NCBI RefSeq assembly: GCF_000341285.1
Contig: NW_005178470.1
Coordinates: 179,358 to 243,357, forward strand
Length of the DNA: 64,000 nt
Direction: 5' to 3'
DNA from: Galdieria sulphuraria
Taxonomy: Eukaryota; Rhodophyta; Bangiophyceae; Galdieriales; Galdieriaceae
Positions 35,044 through 46,461 of the stretch are shown here, piece by piece; positions within the stretch are counted from its first letter, which is position 1, and the number at the start of each line of letters is the position of its first letter. Below the pieces are notes generated by a model, which did not search any database, was not told where the DNA came from, and saw nothing but the letters and a program-made list of their open reading frames with translations. The position numbers and the translations under genes are program-made.

Positions 35044-35072
35044 CTCCAAATTGTGTTGGAAATGGAACGAGA
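35044..35072. promoter_or_regulatory. 29-bp divergent promoter region
   Basis: Only 29 bp lie between the divergent start codons of the HAD phosphatase and the DUF1992 protein. The two transcripts must have near-zero leaders, or their 5' ends overlap. Confidence 0.5.
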
Positions 35073-36134
35073 ATGCTTTGGTGTCGTTACTTTGCAGTAA
35101 GAGCAGGCGGTGTTGGAGGTAAATATCAAACTATAGTTGTTCAGATTCTGACCATTGTAACATAAAGGCGTTTGGAAAGTTTCTAATGCAGTGAATCCTT
35201 CTCGACTGGAACGCTTAGAAAAGAATGAAAGAATGAGGAGGGCAGGCTGGGAACTTTATGACTCCAAATTGCCCAAGGTTAGTTGTAAACTATCAAGTTC
35301 AGATTCAATTGTCTATTGTCAAGTGTAGGAACTTCGTGCACAATTATTACCAAACTCTGACAAGGAAGTACGAAGCTTTGTGGAAATGCGGATACGAGAA
35401 ATGATTTTGAATGGTATCCTTTCTTGTTCGTTGCTTATAACTTAAGTGGTATTTGGGTGATTAGGAGACTTTGAAAATCTAAAAGGAAAAGGGAAACCGT
35501 TTAACTATTCTGATTCCGCAGTGCGGGATGGGTAAGGCAGCATTCTTACGCAAGAACCTTTGAGATTTATTGAATTCGTAGTACCTTTGATCTTGCCATG
35601 AAGATGCTAAAGAATAACGATCTAAAACCTCCTTGGTAAGAGAACAGAAAGATATATTCGATGAAAGTGGTTGATGCTGTTTTCAGGATTGAGTTGATGC
35701 AAGAAATAGACAAAGAAAAGAAAGCTATTCGACAGTTTCTTAGGCTTCAGTGGCTAAACTATTTGGTTGTTTCGGGAAATTGTCTTGACCAAGATGTATC
35801 TCCTATTGATGCTGGAATATGGTGCAAGCAAGAAGAAGAGTATTTGAAGCAGCAAATTGCGCAATTGAATCGCAAAATAGATGACTTCAACTTGCAAAAA
35901 CCGGAGAGGATGGACTTTATATTTAGGCTTCGTCTTCGTTGGATAGAAGAAGTGAAACGAGCTCAACAGCCTTTGAGTCAACAAGAAAGTGAATGGGTCA
36001 AGTCAAAGCAAATGGAGAATTTAGCTAAGCGTTCTTTCAATGAAAAGCCAAAGGAAGTCTTTCAAGTTTCAAGTGGCAACGAAAGACGTGCATCTCTATC
36101 TCAGTTTCGTCGTCTAGTTGCTTTATTTTGGTGA
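35073..36134 (+). CDS. DUF1992 / DNAJC28-like conserved-domain protein
   Basis: Five exons join in phase: a 46-nt first exon (MLWCRYFAVRAGG), then one with ELYDSKLPK, then ELRAQLL, then the conserved domain. The domain has IREMILNGDFENLKGKGKP, then LAMKMLKNNDLKPPWIELM, which is the DUF1992 signature found at the C-terminus of DNAJC28 and in small bacterial proteins. No J domain is present. The remaining C-terminus is a basic helical region with two coiled-coil stretches. The short N-terminus with Arg and no acids could be a mitochondrial presequence (inference). DNAJC28 has been linked to Golgi trafficking in animals; the function here is unknown. Confidence 0.85.
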
Positions 36135-36417
36135 ATGGTTTTCATCGTTACATGGAAGCAAATACTCAAGGCATTCTTGATAAACAGTGAATAAGGGTAT
36201 TCATTAAACTGTGATATGACTTTAATGAAAGTTTTCTTGTTTGTTTAGAATATGTAATTTGGAAATTGTGCACATCATGGCACGTATCTTCTGTATATCT
36301 CATTGTGTTGGATAAAAATATTTAGTATTCTAACGATACGTACAATGAGAAAAATAATTGACATGACTCGTTTGTTTTGCAGTCTTTAATGAAAAGGAGT
36401 ATTAACATTATATCGTC

Positions 36418-38130
36418 TCAAACGACTGTCGAAGAAAGCAATTCTGTATTTTCTTTGATATAGTAAGATGCTTGATCAGCAAGTTGCATACCAAATGACA
36501 CACAATCTCCAAAAGAAATTCCGCTGACATAATTACCACCCAAAAACACACCTGGAAGAGTTTCACTGACTTGACTTTGAATAGTTTCCATTCGAGAGAG
36601 ATGACCTAGTTCATATTGCGGAATGGCCTTGTTCCAATGACGTACTCCCAAAACCTTTGGAAGAGCTGCATCTTGCCTTAAAAGTATTTTCCTTATATCA
36701 GAATCAACTTGTTTCACAACTTGGTCTTCAGATAGCGAAGCAATATCCGTATCCTGAGCACCTCCAATGTAAGAGGATAAAAGATGATAACCTTCAGGTA
36801 CTCGATATGGAAATAGACTACTCGACCAAATGGTACCCAAAGTACGAATTTTTGTACTTCTTGGAATCAAATGACCAAAACCAGATAAAGGAAATCGAAA
36901 AGATGAAGAGGGATACGCTAAGGATACTGATACTACACAAGGATAATAGATTTGCTCCAACAGATCTGATGCATTGGGAATGAAAGGTCTCAAAAGAGAT
37001 GCAGTGATATAAGCAGGACTAGTAAATATCAATGCCTTCGTACGTATTACTTTGGTGATTCCATTGGGTATTTGAAACACTGCAAAGTAATCCTCACATG
37101 ACTGATGACTGCTTCCATTTCCGCTCTTCTCCAGTCTTATCAACTTCCATCCAGTCTTCACTTTGTTCGAAAGCTTCGACTGTACTGATTGGGGGTACAT
37201 TTGTAAGCCATCTTTGAATGAACCAAGAGAGCCTCTTGGAACCTTGAGAGAACCTTTTGTTTCTTTCTTTCCTTTACTGTTCTTTGTTTCAAACATTCGA
37301 ATAATAGCACCTTCAATAAGGCTTTGGGTAACACCTTTTTCTTCCAAGGCTTGAACTCGTTTGAATGCTGCTTTCATACTCAGCTTGGAAGGATCACCAG
37401 CATATACTCCACTAATAAAAGGATCCACAAGCCGTTCATATACCTCTTCCCCCAAATGTCTCGTTACAAAATCTCTTACGGTTTCCTCTTTCTTTTTGAG
37501 ATTCATTGGAGCAAAGCCAATAGCTCCTAGAAAGGCACGCAATTTTCCTCTTGTCGACAACAGAGAAAATTGGCAGGCTTCAAAAGGACTTGAAGGAATC
37601 TTATGAAGTTTATCCTGGTAGAACACATATCGTGGCAGCTTTGCATCAGCTAAGACCAGTTTGTCTACCAAACCTAACTTTTCGATCATAACAAGAATAT
37701 CTGGAGTAGGTTGGAATGTATTTGGACCTTCTTCCCAAATGAAACCTTGCTCCTTTCTAGAAATGATATTTCCTCCGACTTGTTCATTTTTCTCAGCTAC
37801 TAAGACATCAATGCCACTTTCGGCCAATTGAAAAGCAGCAGTACTTCCTGTGACGCCAGAACCAATAATCAATACACTACATTCGCCATCTTCCGTGTGC
37901 TGAGCTGAAACAGCTTTCCATGTTTGACGAAAAGGCAACTTAGAAACGTGGCTAGTTGTTCTCTGCTGTTCGACCACTTTACGTCTCTTTATATACAACT
38001 CATTGCCGTAAAACCAACTATTTCTATTTTTGCAGGTATAGTGCTTACACGAAAAAGTGTTTTTAGGTCTCACATACTGAGCTGCTTTGATAACCGCGTT
38101 TGGACAAAAACACAAGAATCCACTGCTCAT
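36418..38130 (-). CDS. PPOX: Protoporphyrinogen IX oxidase (HemY type)
   Basis: FAD enzyme that oxidises protoporphyrinogen IX to protoporphyrin IX, the last step shared by haem and chlorophyll synthesis. The FAD-binding dinucleotide fold VLIIGSGVTGSTAAFQLAES begins at about residue 85, followed by EKNEQVGGNI and EEGPNTFQPT, both typical of HemY-type PPOX. The C-terminal FAD contact GVFLGGNYVSGISFGDCV is also present. The first 80 residues are basic and Ser/Asn-rich, as expected for plastid import (inference). Intronless; ATG 38130 is the first in frame. Confidence 0.97.
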   Translation of the reverse strand: MSSGFLCFCPNAVIKAAQYVRPKNTFSCKHYTCKNRNSWFYGNELYIKRRKVVEQQRTTSHVSKLPFRQTWKAVSAQHTEDGECSVLIIGSGVTGSTAAFQLAESGIDVLVAEKNEQVGGNIISRKEQGFIWEEGPNTFQPTPDILVMIEKLGLVDKLVLADAKLPRYVFYQDKLHKIPSSPFEACQFSLLSTRGKLRAFLGAIGFAPMNLKKKEETVRDFVTRHLGEEVYERLVDPFISGVYAGDPSKLSMKAAFKRVQALEEKGVTQSLIEGAIIRMFETKNSKGKKETKGSLKVPRGSLGSFKDGLQMYPQSVQSKLSNKVKTGWKLIRLEKSGNGSSHQSCEDYFAVFQIPNGITKVIRTKALIFTSPAYITASLLRPFIPNASDLLEQIYYPCVVSVSLAYPSSSFRFPLSGFGHLIPRSTKIRTLGTIWSSSLFPYRVPEGYHLLSSYIGGAQDTDIASLSEDQVVKQVDSDIRKILLRQDAALPKVLGVRHWNKAIPQYELGHLSRMETIQSQVSETLPGVFLGGNYVSGISFGDCVSFGMQLADQASYYIKENTELLSSTVV

Positions 38131-38758
38131 TTCCTCAATACACTCTCCCAACAATCTCGATATCCTTGTAAGCCTCTTATTTATGAAAGGTTTTCGTACA
38201 ATGATAAATAGTAGAATGCAAAAATATCGAAAAGTTCTATAATGAATATATTTGTTTCCAAGTTTCTCCTTTTAGAGCTGTTCTGTGACCACAAAAATTC
38301 TAAGACTTGTTTCCATTGAAAAGAAACAAGTCCACATAAATGTTGTTAAGAATATCTATCCAAATGGAGGATACTATAAAGTTAGATATAAGGTACTGAC
38401 TATAGTGAAGATTGCCAGCCTAATTCGAGAATGCTAAGATACATTTGAACAAACACTGAGTTCAAACAAGGATTGTTTTCCACCTTATCTTTTTCCATCC
38501 GTGACAAAATGTGCAAACTTTATTCTTTCAAACCACAGCAACTTGCAATTGAAAATGTCAATATTTTCTGAAAATGCAAATTTGAAGAGAAGGCGGCTTT
38601 TGGAGACACTTCCAAAATAATATTTCCTGTATTATGAAGTTATCCAAAGTCATAGGCAATTCATTAGCGTTCAAAGGAATCACCCGATAGAAGTTGTCAT
38701 ATATGACGTTATATTATGGTCCTTGTATTTGCTTCAAGGAATTTAATTATTGTTTACA
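38131..38758. other. Upstream region of PPOX, no firm gene
   Basis: About 630 bp of AT-rich sequence between the divergent PPOX gene and the candidate gene at 38759. A frame at 38617-38746 (QSHRQFISVQRNHPIEVVIY) is protein-like but has no start codon, and a stop sits just before it. It might be an upstream exon of the next gene; I could not find a phase-matching join. Confidence 0.4.
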
Positions 38759-39456
38759 ATGCAGGTAATTCTTCTTCGTCAGTTTTTGTCGCTGTGCCTT
38801 TTTGTAATAGAATATAAATACATTCGAATGGGTTGAAGAGAATTGGATAGTGAATTTTTCTAGAACCAGGTCAACTATATGTTGTTGTGAAAACCAAGAT
38901 AACAGAAATCCTAGGTAAGTAGTCTAGTCATCAAAGTATGTGTCCAGATGATTATGGGTCGTTGCTACTCCTTGATCAATCATGAGGAAAACTACACCGC
39001 CGTTGAAAGGCATATGATGGACACCATTCTTTAGATAATTATCTTTTGCTGATTGTTGATCGGTTGTTTCTTTTTCTGAAACCTTTTTTATAGGAAACTA
39101 CTCAACAACTTGTTCTTAGACCAAGTTTTGTTTTCTGGTTCTAAAGTTTTGTGTCTGTATCCCAACAGAAGGATAATATTTGATAAAAGTTGTGGTTCCT
39201 TTTTGAGGAACACCCTTTATTATACTTTGAGCAAGCAGAAAGACGATTGGCTTCTTTTGTTGATTACATCATAAAAAGTGAGGTAATTCATTATGTACGA
39301 ACTCTTGTATACTGCAGCTCTTTGGAATACCACAATTCTGGTGCAAGGCTATCGTTTCTTTTGGGACTTTGGATTCAAAAGACCTTAAATAACCAAGATT
39401 CCCTGGTGTGGCTGTTAGGTTCAGTAGAGGTTCTCTGCTGTAAATATGAAGACTGA
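38759..39456 (+). CDS. Candidate unknown protein, four exons, about 142 aa
   Basis: Not a known family. Exons 38759-38764, 38811-38914, 39094-39145 and 39190-39456 join with correct phases into 143 codons. The introns are 46, 179 and 44 nt with GTAATT, GTAAGT and GTTTTG donors and pyrimidine-rich acceptors. Sequence includes FEWVEENWIVNF, NNLFLDQVLFSGSK, then LYFEQAERRLASFVDYI and a hydrophobic helical C-terminus. The 6-nt first exon (ATG CAG) is the weakest part, and the start could lie elsewhere. In the last exon a second splice (GTAATT donor at 39283) could give a shorter alternative end. It lies between the PPOX and PPR genes. Confidence 0.4.
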
Positions 39457-39551
39457 AAATTGAAGTGTATTCAAAAAAATCATAAGATTTATGGCCTGCT
39501 CAGTTTAGACTTGCTATCACAACATATGGCCAGTCTTATCACAGAAATAAA

Positions 39552-41099
39552 CTACCCTTTCCATTCTTCAAATTGTTTCTGAGCTTTTTCGTCCATAAGA
39601 TCGGGATAGCGAGAAAGCAGTTCACGTACTTCCCAGGATCCCGGAATATTTCTCAGATTATCCATAAAGTACTGTATGATAGCTGCATCCAAAGGATTTT
39701 GAATGTTGCGTATGTCATTCAATACGAGACAAACTCCTTCGATACATAACTTTCTTGTGCAAAAGGTTAGAACAGAGTAAGCAAGCTTCAAATCAGGAGT
39801 AATGTTTTCATCTTTCATTTGTCCATACCAGTACATCACCGTATCTGGATTCTCACCAGAAGCTATCTGACCCTGCACAAATGCTTAAGAAAACATAGAA
39901 ACTCACAATTTTACATACTACCTTGATAATTGTAGAATAAGTTTTAACATCTGGCTTCAAACCCAATTCCTTGAGCTGTGCAAATAGTTCCAATACCCGA
40001 GAAAACTTCTTGTCCTCACAATATCCATTCATGAGTGTATTGAAGCCAACTATAGAAGTTCAATGTATTTCCATATTGTTTCATCAGATGAAGAAATGTA
40101 ATTACCTAACTGTGGACCAAATTTTGAAGTCTGTTGTTTAAATGCTGCTTCTGCAAGATCGTGACGTCGCATATAACCATATGCCTTTATCAAAGTATTG
40201 TATGTAACTCTATCTGGTTCTATTCCATCAGATTCCATTAAATACAAGATTTCCTCCACTTCACGTCTACTTCTTCGTCTGCCAAAAAAATCTAGAAAAA
40301 TATTGAATGTTATAACTGGTACACGAAAACCTTTGCTGTGTAACTCTTTAAATAACGTCCAACCCCTTATATCCGACCTTTCTCGTACTAATTTTCTAAT
40401 AAGCCAATCGAAACTGCTTTGAAATGGAATAAATTGGTTTGAAAGAGAACTTTTGGCCAAAAAGTCATATACAGTTGCCACAGCCTCTTCAACAAGATTC
40501 GCACCTACAAGACAATAAACATAACAGCTGTACATAACAAAGTCCTTTTCTATTCCAGTTTGTGAACAATATTTCCATATATACTGAACCCCGGCTAAGT
40601 TCCGTTGTCGGATAAAGAATCGTACAATTTCTCGAAAAGTAAAAGATGTCGCCTGGCCACGCTTTGTCAATTCTTCCGCAACTTTCAGAGCAAAGACCAC
40701 ATCCCCTTCACGACAACAAAGCTGCACCAATAAATTTAACAGTACGGCACTCGCTATGTGGCTCTTGTCCAACGAGAGGGAGTATGCAGCGGCTGATTGA
40801 AGACCATACATCTCATAGAGGTTTAACACCTTTTTTCTGTTTTGCTCAGTAATGTCAGCAAAGTCTGTAGACGTCCTGGACCCATTTGTAGACTTGTTAC
40901 AAAACACCTCGCATCTTCGACAGATCCAAGGACGAGACCAAGACACGTGTTTGGTAAAACAAGCTACAAACGATTTTGAGTTGATAGCGAAAATATAAAG
41001 AAAAAAGGTACCTTTGTGTTTCAAACGCTCTGAAATGTTTGTAGAAGAGCGGTACGGTGACGAGAAAAGAAAACCTGTTCTGGATACACTGCACAGCAT
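39552..41099 (-). CDS. Pentatricopeptide repeat (PPR) protein, organellar
   Basis: Tandem degenerate 35-residue helical repeats, best seen in VITFNIFLDFFGRRRSRREV, GIEPDRVTYNTLIKAYGYM, VGFNTLMNGY and GLKPDVKTYSTIIK. PPR proteins bind organelle RNAs with one repeat per base. From ATG 41099 the N-terminus (MLCSVSRTGFLFSSPYRSS) has the Arg/Ser-rich look of an organelle targeting peptide. Introns: one with donor GTACCT joins ERLKHK to ACFTKHV, two more near 40.05-40.1 and 39.88-39.92 kb. A CxxC pair (WICRRC) occurs before the repeats. About 9-10 repeats, P class. Confidence 0.85.
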
Positions 41100-41184
41100 G
41101 AGATTTGCAAGAATCCAAATTATCTCGCTTCTTGAAAGATAGCTTCAGGATGCGTTCCAATTTCTTTCGTCATTGTTTTTCTCT

Positions 41185-42908
41185 TCATTCCAAGTGCTCT
41201 GTTTTAAGTAGAGCCTTTTTAACGAGTTCTAATATGTCGTGTTCAGAGATTACGATATCAGCATTTCTTCTCCAGCGCGTACAGTTATCTGGTGAAATAT
41301 ATGAATACGACATGTAGTTCCTATCCAATTTGGTTATGATCTTACTAGCGACCAAAGGCCTCCAGTTCCAGTATAACAAACCACTCAGTTCGGCCAAAGT
41401 TCCAAAATATGGTTCTCCACAGCAGCCAAAGTTGGAGATTTCTATAACTGCACTTCCCTGTCTCATATATATAACGTTTGTGAGTCCAGCTCCGTGAGCA
41501 GCTATGAATACTCTAGTGGTCTTCATTATCATAACCTACAGTATCTGATAACAAGTCTCTTTTAAAAGTTGGAAGAGTATACTACCTGATACCAAAAGGA
41601 TGTATCTTCAAAACTAACCATCCTCGTATTTACTCCAAAAAAATCTCTTATTGCAGTAGCAAGTGACTCAATATTGATGATTCGCCTTGTTTGTTTCCTC
41701 TGTAACAAGGTAACTGGAAATCTTTGCTGGAACCTTAGTCTCCAAACAAATGGAATATGACTATGAACTGTTTTACGTAGCATTGAAATTACTTTGATGT
41801 TATAGACCCAAAGAACATCGTGACCAAGACGAGGAACATGTCTTACATTGTAAACAATTTGATCGAAACAAACCAATCTATTCTTTGTATTCATTGAGGA
41901 GTTAATTGGGGACAGTAGGAATACATCCAGTATATCTTCCTTAAATAGGAACTGCATTCGACCATGAGTCCATTGTTCCAGTAATATTTTGCTGATCGCA
42001 AGTGTGTTTCTAAAGTATGGATTCTTGCCCATGATACAATTTCTCATGGAGATTTCAGGTAATATGAAGTGGAATTCCAAGTCATTGTGTGACTTTGCTA
42101 TTTTTGATTGATAAGCAACGGATAACAGCGCAAGCAGATCCTCAATGAAATGGGGAATATGACACCAGAATCTTCCAATGAATGTCAGTCCTGAAAGATG
42201 TGTCAAATATTCGTTACTAATATTGGAAATTCTCTTTGCTGCGTTGTTGCTTTTGTTGAAACAGTAAAGATAATCATTACCTCCGGTAATGTTTGCAGGT
42301 TGGGTTGAAATAAGAACATCCGAAAAAGAAGCGAGACTTGGTCTGAATAACTTCCTCATCTGCTCTGATAATATACTTATGCCATACTCTTCCGATGCAT
42401 CTACCACTTCGAAAGCACCAACATGTTTTGCGAGCAACAATGCCCATCTTCTTGTATTGACAACTGCGCAGACAGAGTTGAATCGAATTAATTTTTCTGT
42501 CCAGTTCTTTTGGATTTTTCCAAAGAGTTGTTGAGCTTGTGCAGAATTTAGATGTATCTGACTTGCCATTACAGTGCCTGGAATTTGTAAGCTACTGTAG
42601 CCATCGCATTTCTTTATTATTGAATTGTTTTCCGTTGAAAGGAAGCTTTGTTCCTGGTTAATTATATGAGAATACAAGTATATTGACAGAAAGTTCAAGA
42701 ATACAACTGCCAAAATTCCTTTGACAACCTTTTCCTTATTCCAGTATATTAATAGTCTTAATTTTGGCCTTTTACAGAACAAAATAAAGCTTTTTCCATT
42801 GCCCATGAATAGAGCATTCCTTTGCAAGACTTCAGATAGCTTCACTGAATCCTTTTTAAAATGCACAAAAATATAAAATATACCAAATGCGCCAAATTCG
42901 AATGTCAT
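41185..42908 (-). CDS. GT61-family glycosyltransferase (DUF563), type II membrane
   Basis: The C-terminal exon has the family hallmark VFIAAHGAGLTNVIYM followed by GSAVIEIS. Upstream are FIGRFWCHIPHFIEDLL and, before a short intron, the NIESLATAIRDFF segment. GT61 enzymes include plant xylan arabinosyl/xylosyltransferases and animal EOGT, acting in the ER or Golgi lumen. One membrane segment (GILAVVFLNFLSIYLYSHII) near residue 70 gives a type II topology. The start is ATG 42908 or the later ATG of MGNGKSF, which would give a more usual short cytosolic tail. At least two exons. The acceptor is unknown. Confidence 0.85.
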
Positions 42909-43142
42909 TTTTTATCTCAAACTTTGGCCATTTCATAAAAAAAATTATCCAATTATCTGCAGCCTATGAAAGACAAGTTTTCATCAAACAAATGTTCTCA
43001 GCTTGGACAATGAGTCAACTCTCATCTCACGACAATTAGAAAAGTTCAAAAACAATTTGGCAGTAATGAAAATATTTGAATTCCTCATTTGGATCAAACA
43101 GACAGATATGCCCTCAGGAAACAAAGTTCAAAACTGACTTTA

Positions 43143-44056
43143 TTACATGAAATCTTCGTAGTCGTCTTCTAATGAAGCCAGGTCATCTTCTGCATCCACT
43201 TTTACAACTGCCTTCTTCTTTTGTTTGCCCTTTTTCTTCTCCTGATTCGCTTTCAGTTTTTCATTGGCAAGGACATTTACATGAGTTGCCAGATCCCTGC
43301 GGTCAAATGAGTTCTTCATGAGAAGAATAGGAAAAATTACATACTTGATATCCTCCACCTTCATTTCACCCGTCACATTCTTCAAAAGCGCTTTGTAAAA
43401 ATTCAATACTGTGGCTCCTCTTCGATTGTTCTGTTGCTACAAATAAGTCTCTTCAAGAAATAACTAACCGAAACTTACGGTAACTTCTATGAGTTTCCTA
43501 CTAATAAGCGTACAGAACCTCTCGAGATCTGCATCCGTTTCCGGTCTGAAAGCGTCCAGACTCTCGTCGACGCCTCCATTTCCAAATAATTCTTTTGCGT
43601 TCTGAAAGTCTGCTTCCCTCTCAAGGGCTTCTAAAAATTTCTTTCTCTCTGCCTCACTCATACCCATCAACTCGTCTTCATTCTCAGCCTTTCCGGCGAG
43701 TCCACGCTTCTTTGTACTTTCTCGTAACTCTCGCTCTTGGATTTTCGAGGCAAGTTGGACTTTCTGACCCTTCTTTTGTTGTTTCTTCTGAACCTCCGCT
43801 ATGGCAGCTTGCTTTTCTGATTCCTTTTTCGTATGGACCTATTCAAGACAGTCTTAACGCTGAAGCTAAAAGACAACGAAACCCGACGTACAAGAAGCTC
43901 CTTGGCTTCTTCAAGTTCCACGTTCCAACTCCAGTCTGAAGTCTTTCGGTCACTGGGAATTTTAACTTCCACCTCTTCCAAGTCCTCTAGAGAGAAAAAA
44001 TGAAATTATCCGGAAGCTATGTTGTCGGAGTTAACCTTACCCCAGCTGTCTGCCAT
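43143..44056 (-). CDS. eIF3j: Translation initiation factor eIF3 subunit j (HCR1)
   Basis: Starts MADSW|EDLEEVEV, the usual eIF3j opening, with an intron (donor GTAAGG) after MADSW. A basic coiled coil follows (KKESEKQAAIAEVQKK). The conserved C-terminal part contains AFRPETDADLERFCTLISRKL, FYKALLKNV and a final acidic tail DDYEDFM. eIF3j binds the 40S subunit near the decoding centre and helps recruit and release eIF3. Four or five exons with introns of about 45-55 nt. About 220 aa, normal for the family. Confidence 0.93.
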
Positions 44057-44311
44057 GCTCTCCCGTTTACCCTCTCAAATACATTTGACCAAAGAAACTA
44101 TTTCATGTTCGAACAAGTATACATGGGCAATCATCGTGGTCCAACAAACACACAATCTCTGAGTTCTTCATGTGCAAACTGTATATCGAGTTATTTTTCA
44201 TTTCGCTCATCTCCTTCAAGGTTAAAGGAGTCTTTCGAAGCCGCACCTTCTCTTAATGATTCTATATTCCTAGCTTCTAAAGACACAATGCGAATGAAAT
44301 GAAAAGCGATA

Positions 44312-45547
44312 ATGGAAAAGCCCATTGTCATTGACAATGGCACGGGGTTCATCAAGGCTGGTTTCGCTGGAGATAAGCTTCCTAGAGTTGTTAGTCCTTC
44401 CGTCATTGGTCGTCCCCTATATGGAGACTGTGTAGACTTTCGTGGTACCCATAAAAGCGTTTATGTTGGCGACGATGCCGTCCAAAAACGAGGTGCAGGT
44501 TTGAAGCTAACGTATCCTCTGGAACACGGAATAGTTTCCAACTGGGATGACTTGGAGCTTTTATGGAAAAATTGCTTGGAGAACGAGCTAAGAGTCGACC
44601 CTACTGAACATCCCATTCTTTTGACAGAGGCGCCATTGAATCCAAAGAGAAATCGAGAGGTACGGATCAACTTGTTTGTGTTGACAGAAGAATTGAGAAA
44701 AAGTATAGTTAATGGCAACCATAATGTTCGAAGGCTTCGGAGTTCCCGCTTGTTATGTTGCTGTCCAAGCGGTGCTTTCGTTGTATGCTACTGGAAGAAC
44801 CACTGGTTTGGTTTTGGATATTGGCGATGGAGTGTCCCATACCATTCCTGTTTATGAAGGATACGCTTTGTCGCATGCCATATGTCGCCTGAATGTAGCT
44901 GGAAGGGATTTAACAAAATACTTAGCAAAGTTGCTGCAGCAAAACGGCTTTCCCTTTACCACCACATCAGCTATGCAAACTGTACGGGATATTAAAGAAA
45001 AGTTTTGCTATGTTTCGCAAGATCCTGTTTCAGAGGAAAAATATTTCGAGCAACACCAGAAGACTCTTTGCAAAAGTTATATCTTACCTGATGGAACGGT
45101 TAGTTGAGCATAGACTTCTGTTTATTGTAAATATTTTGTTCTAATTCCTCTTATATTTCAGGAATTGTTCATTGGAAGTGAAATGTTTCAGTGCCCAGAG
45201 ATCCTGTTCAATCCTAGTTTATTAGGAATGGAGGCGGAAGGTATTGACTCACTAATTTATCTCTCAACGCAAAAGTGTGATATAGACTTGAGAAGATCTC
45301 TTTTAACTAATCTCGTGATAAGCGGTATGAATTTCTTTGAAAATCGTTTCTGAAGAGTTTAAATATTGACTTAGGAGGTACTAGTATGTTACCGGGGCTG
45401 GTTGACCGATTACGTACAAGTTTACAGAGCCGTCTTCCAGCTAATGCCAAGTTAAAAATAACCGCTCCGGAAGAGAGAAAATATTCTGTGTTCTGCGGAG
45501 GTGCGACACTGGCTGATATGCAAGCCTTTCAAAGCCTAGATGGATAA
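44312..45547 (+). CDS. Divergent actin-family protein (actin/ARP1-like), C-terminus short
   Basis: Actin fold with nucleotide-binding loops [38 protein letters not shown] and [12 protein letters not shown], plus [21 protein letters not shown] and [11 protein letters not shown]. Four exons with introns after NRE, DGT and VISG. It is closer to actin than to ARP2/3 but has changes in conserved places (Ile in place of Ser in the P2 loop, a rewritten D-loop, and several ARP1-like residues such as YATGRTTG). It ends at MQAFQSLDG, about 30 residues short of the normal actin end. Downstream codons in two frames still resemble the missing end (W-I-T-E-K at 45541, then E-W-E-E-S from 45557), so an indel or sequence error is likely. 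Cytoskeletal role inferred. Confidence 0.85.
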
Positions 45548-45705
45548 CTGAGAAAGGAATGGGAAGAATCTTGAAAACAATATCATTTTTCGGAAATGTT
45601 TATAATTCATCCTGCAGATAACTTCTAAACACGGCTCATATTCAGATAGCTAGCTTTCTTTATAGAAAATCATTCATGAACATTTCAAGTCTTTTTTAAA
45701 GCAAG

Positions 45706-46461
45706 TTAAACAGTTGTTACGGGCTTTCTTGGCCAAACTTGGTACCAAGCCACTAAAGAAGATATCACACCGCAAAACCCAGTCAAGGTAGGACTGAGTT
45801 GTTCCTTGCGTGATATACTGATACCTACAACGATATCAAAGCCATAACGAACTATACCTACAATAGCTTCCTGTTGCTGTTTTTGCAAGGTTTGAAGCTC
45901 ACGCGAAGTGTTCCCCGAGTCTCTTTTGTCACTAGACGAAGTTTCCAGCATAGTGGATCTCTCGCGTTCATATAAAAGTGACAACTGTTTCCTAACATTT
46001 CTGAATTTCCATAGAGAGTCAAGAAAGCCAGCTATCACAGCCAACAAAAAGAAGCGCTTCCCTCTTAGTTGATAAGCATTAGCATCCCTTCCGTCCAATA
46101 TTGTTTTACAAAGGAGAGCATAGTTGTCAAAAGCAAAGTAAAGAAAGTTACCGAGGTCATTTAAAAGTTGCAACGTGGCTCCTATCGAATTCTGACCTTT
46201 GAGACCAAACGATGTCTGACCAATGCGTTTGCTCCAAATATTCACCCATTTGGCAAGTCTCAACACTTGTCTTGCGTTGCCAAGAATTTGTTCGAGAGCC
46301 AAAGATTTTTTGGAGAGTGAACTGCTTCCTGCATCCACACCTCTCACAAGCTTGCAGGCATATTGTAAAGTTCTATATAGCTTATCTCTACCTTCTGTCT
46401 GTGATAACAATATTTTCCAAGTTTCAGAACTATCAATGGTCATAAGTTTCATTTCAGCCAT
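45706..46461 (-). CDS. PEX11: Peroxisomal membrane protein PEX11
   Basis: Matches PEX11 from end to end: an N-terminal amphipathic region (GRDKLYRTLQYACKLVRG) that bends membranes during peroxisome proliferation, then LGNARQVLRLAKWVN, then hydrophobic segments around FLLAVIAGFLDSLWKF, and a C-terminal segment (FCGVISSLVAWYQVW). About 250 aa, usual size. Start ATG 46461 in a good context (GCCATGG). Intronless. Confidence 0.93.
   Translation of the reverse strand: MAEMKLMTIDSSETWKILLSQTEGRDKLYRTLQYACKLVRGVDAGSSSLSKKSLALEQILGNARQVLRLAKWVNIWSKRIGQTSFGLKGQNSIGATLQLLNDLGNFLYFAFDNYALLCKTILDGRDANAYQLRGKRFFLLAVIAGFLDSLWKFRNVRKQLSLLYERERSTMLETSSSDKRDSGNTSRELQTLQKQQQEAIVGIVRYGFDIVVGISISRKEQLSPTLTGFCGVISSLVAWYQVWPRKPVTTV

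Noticed and set aside
44000-44302. 100-codon plus-strand frame upstream of the actin gene
   Set aside because: It overlaps the first exon and intron of eIF3j on the other strand and has no family features.
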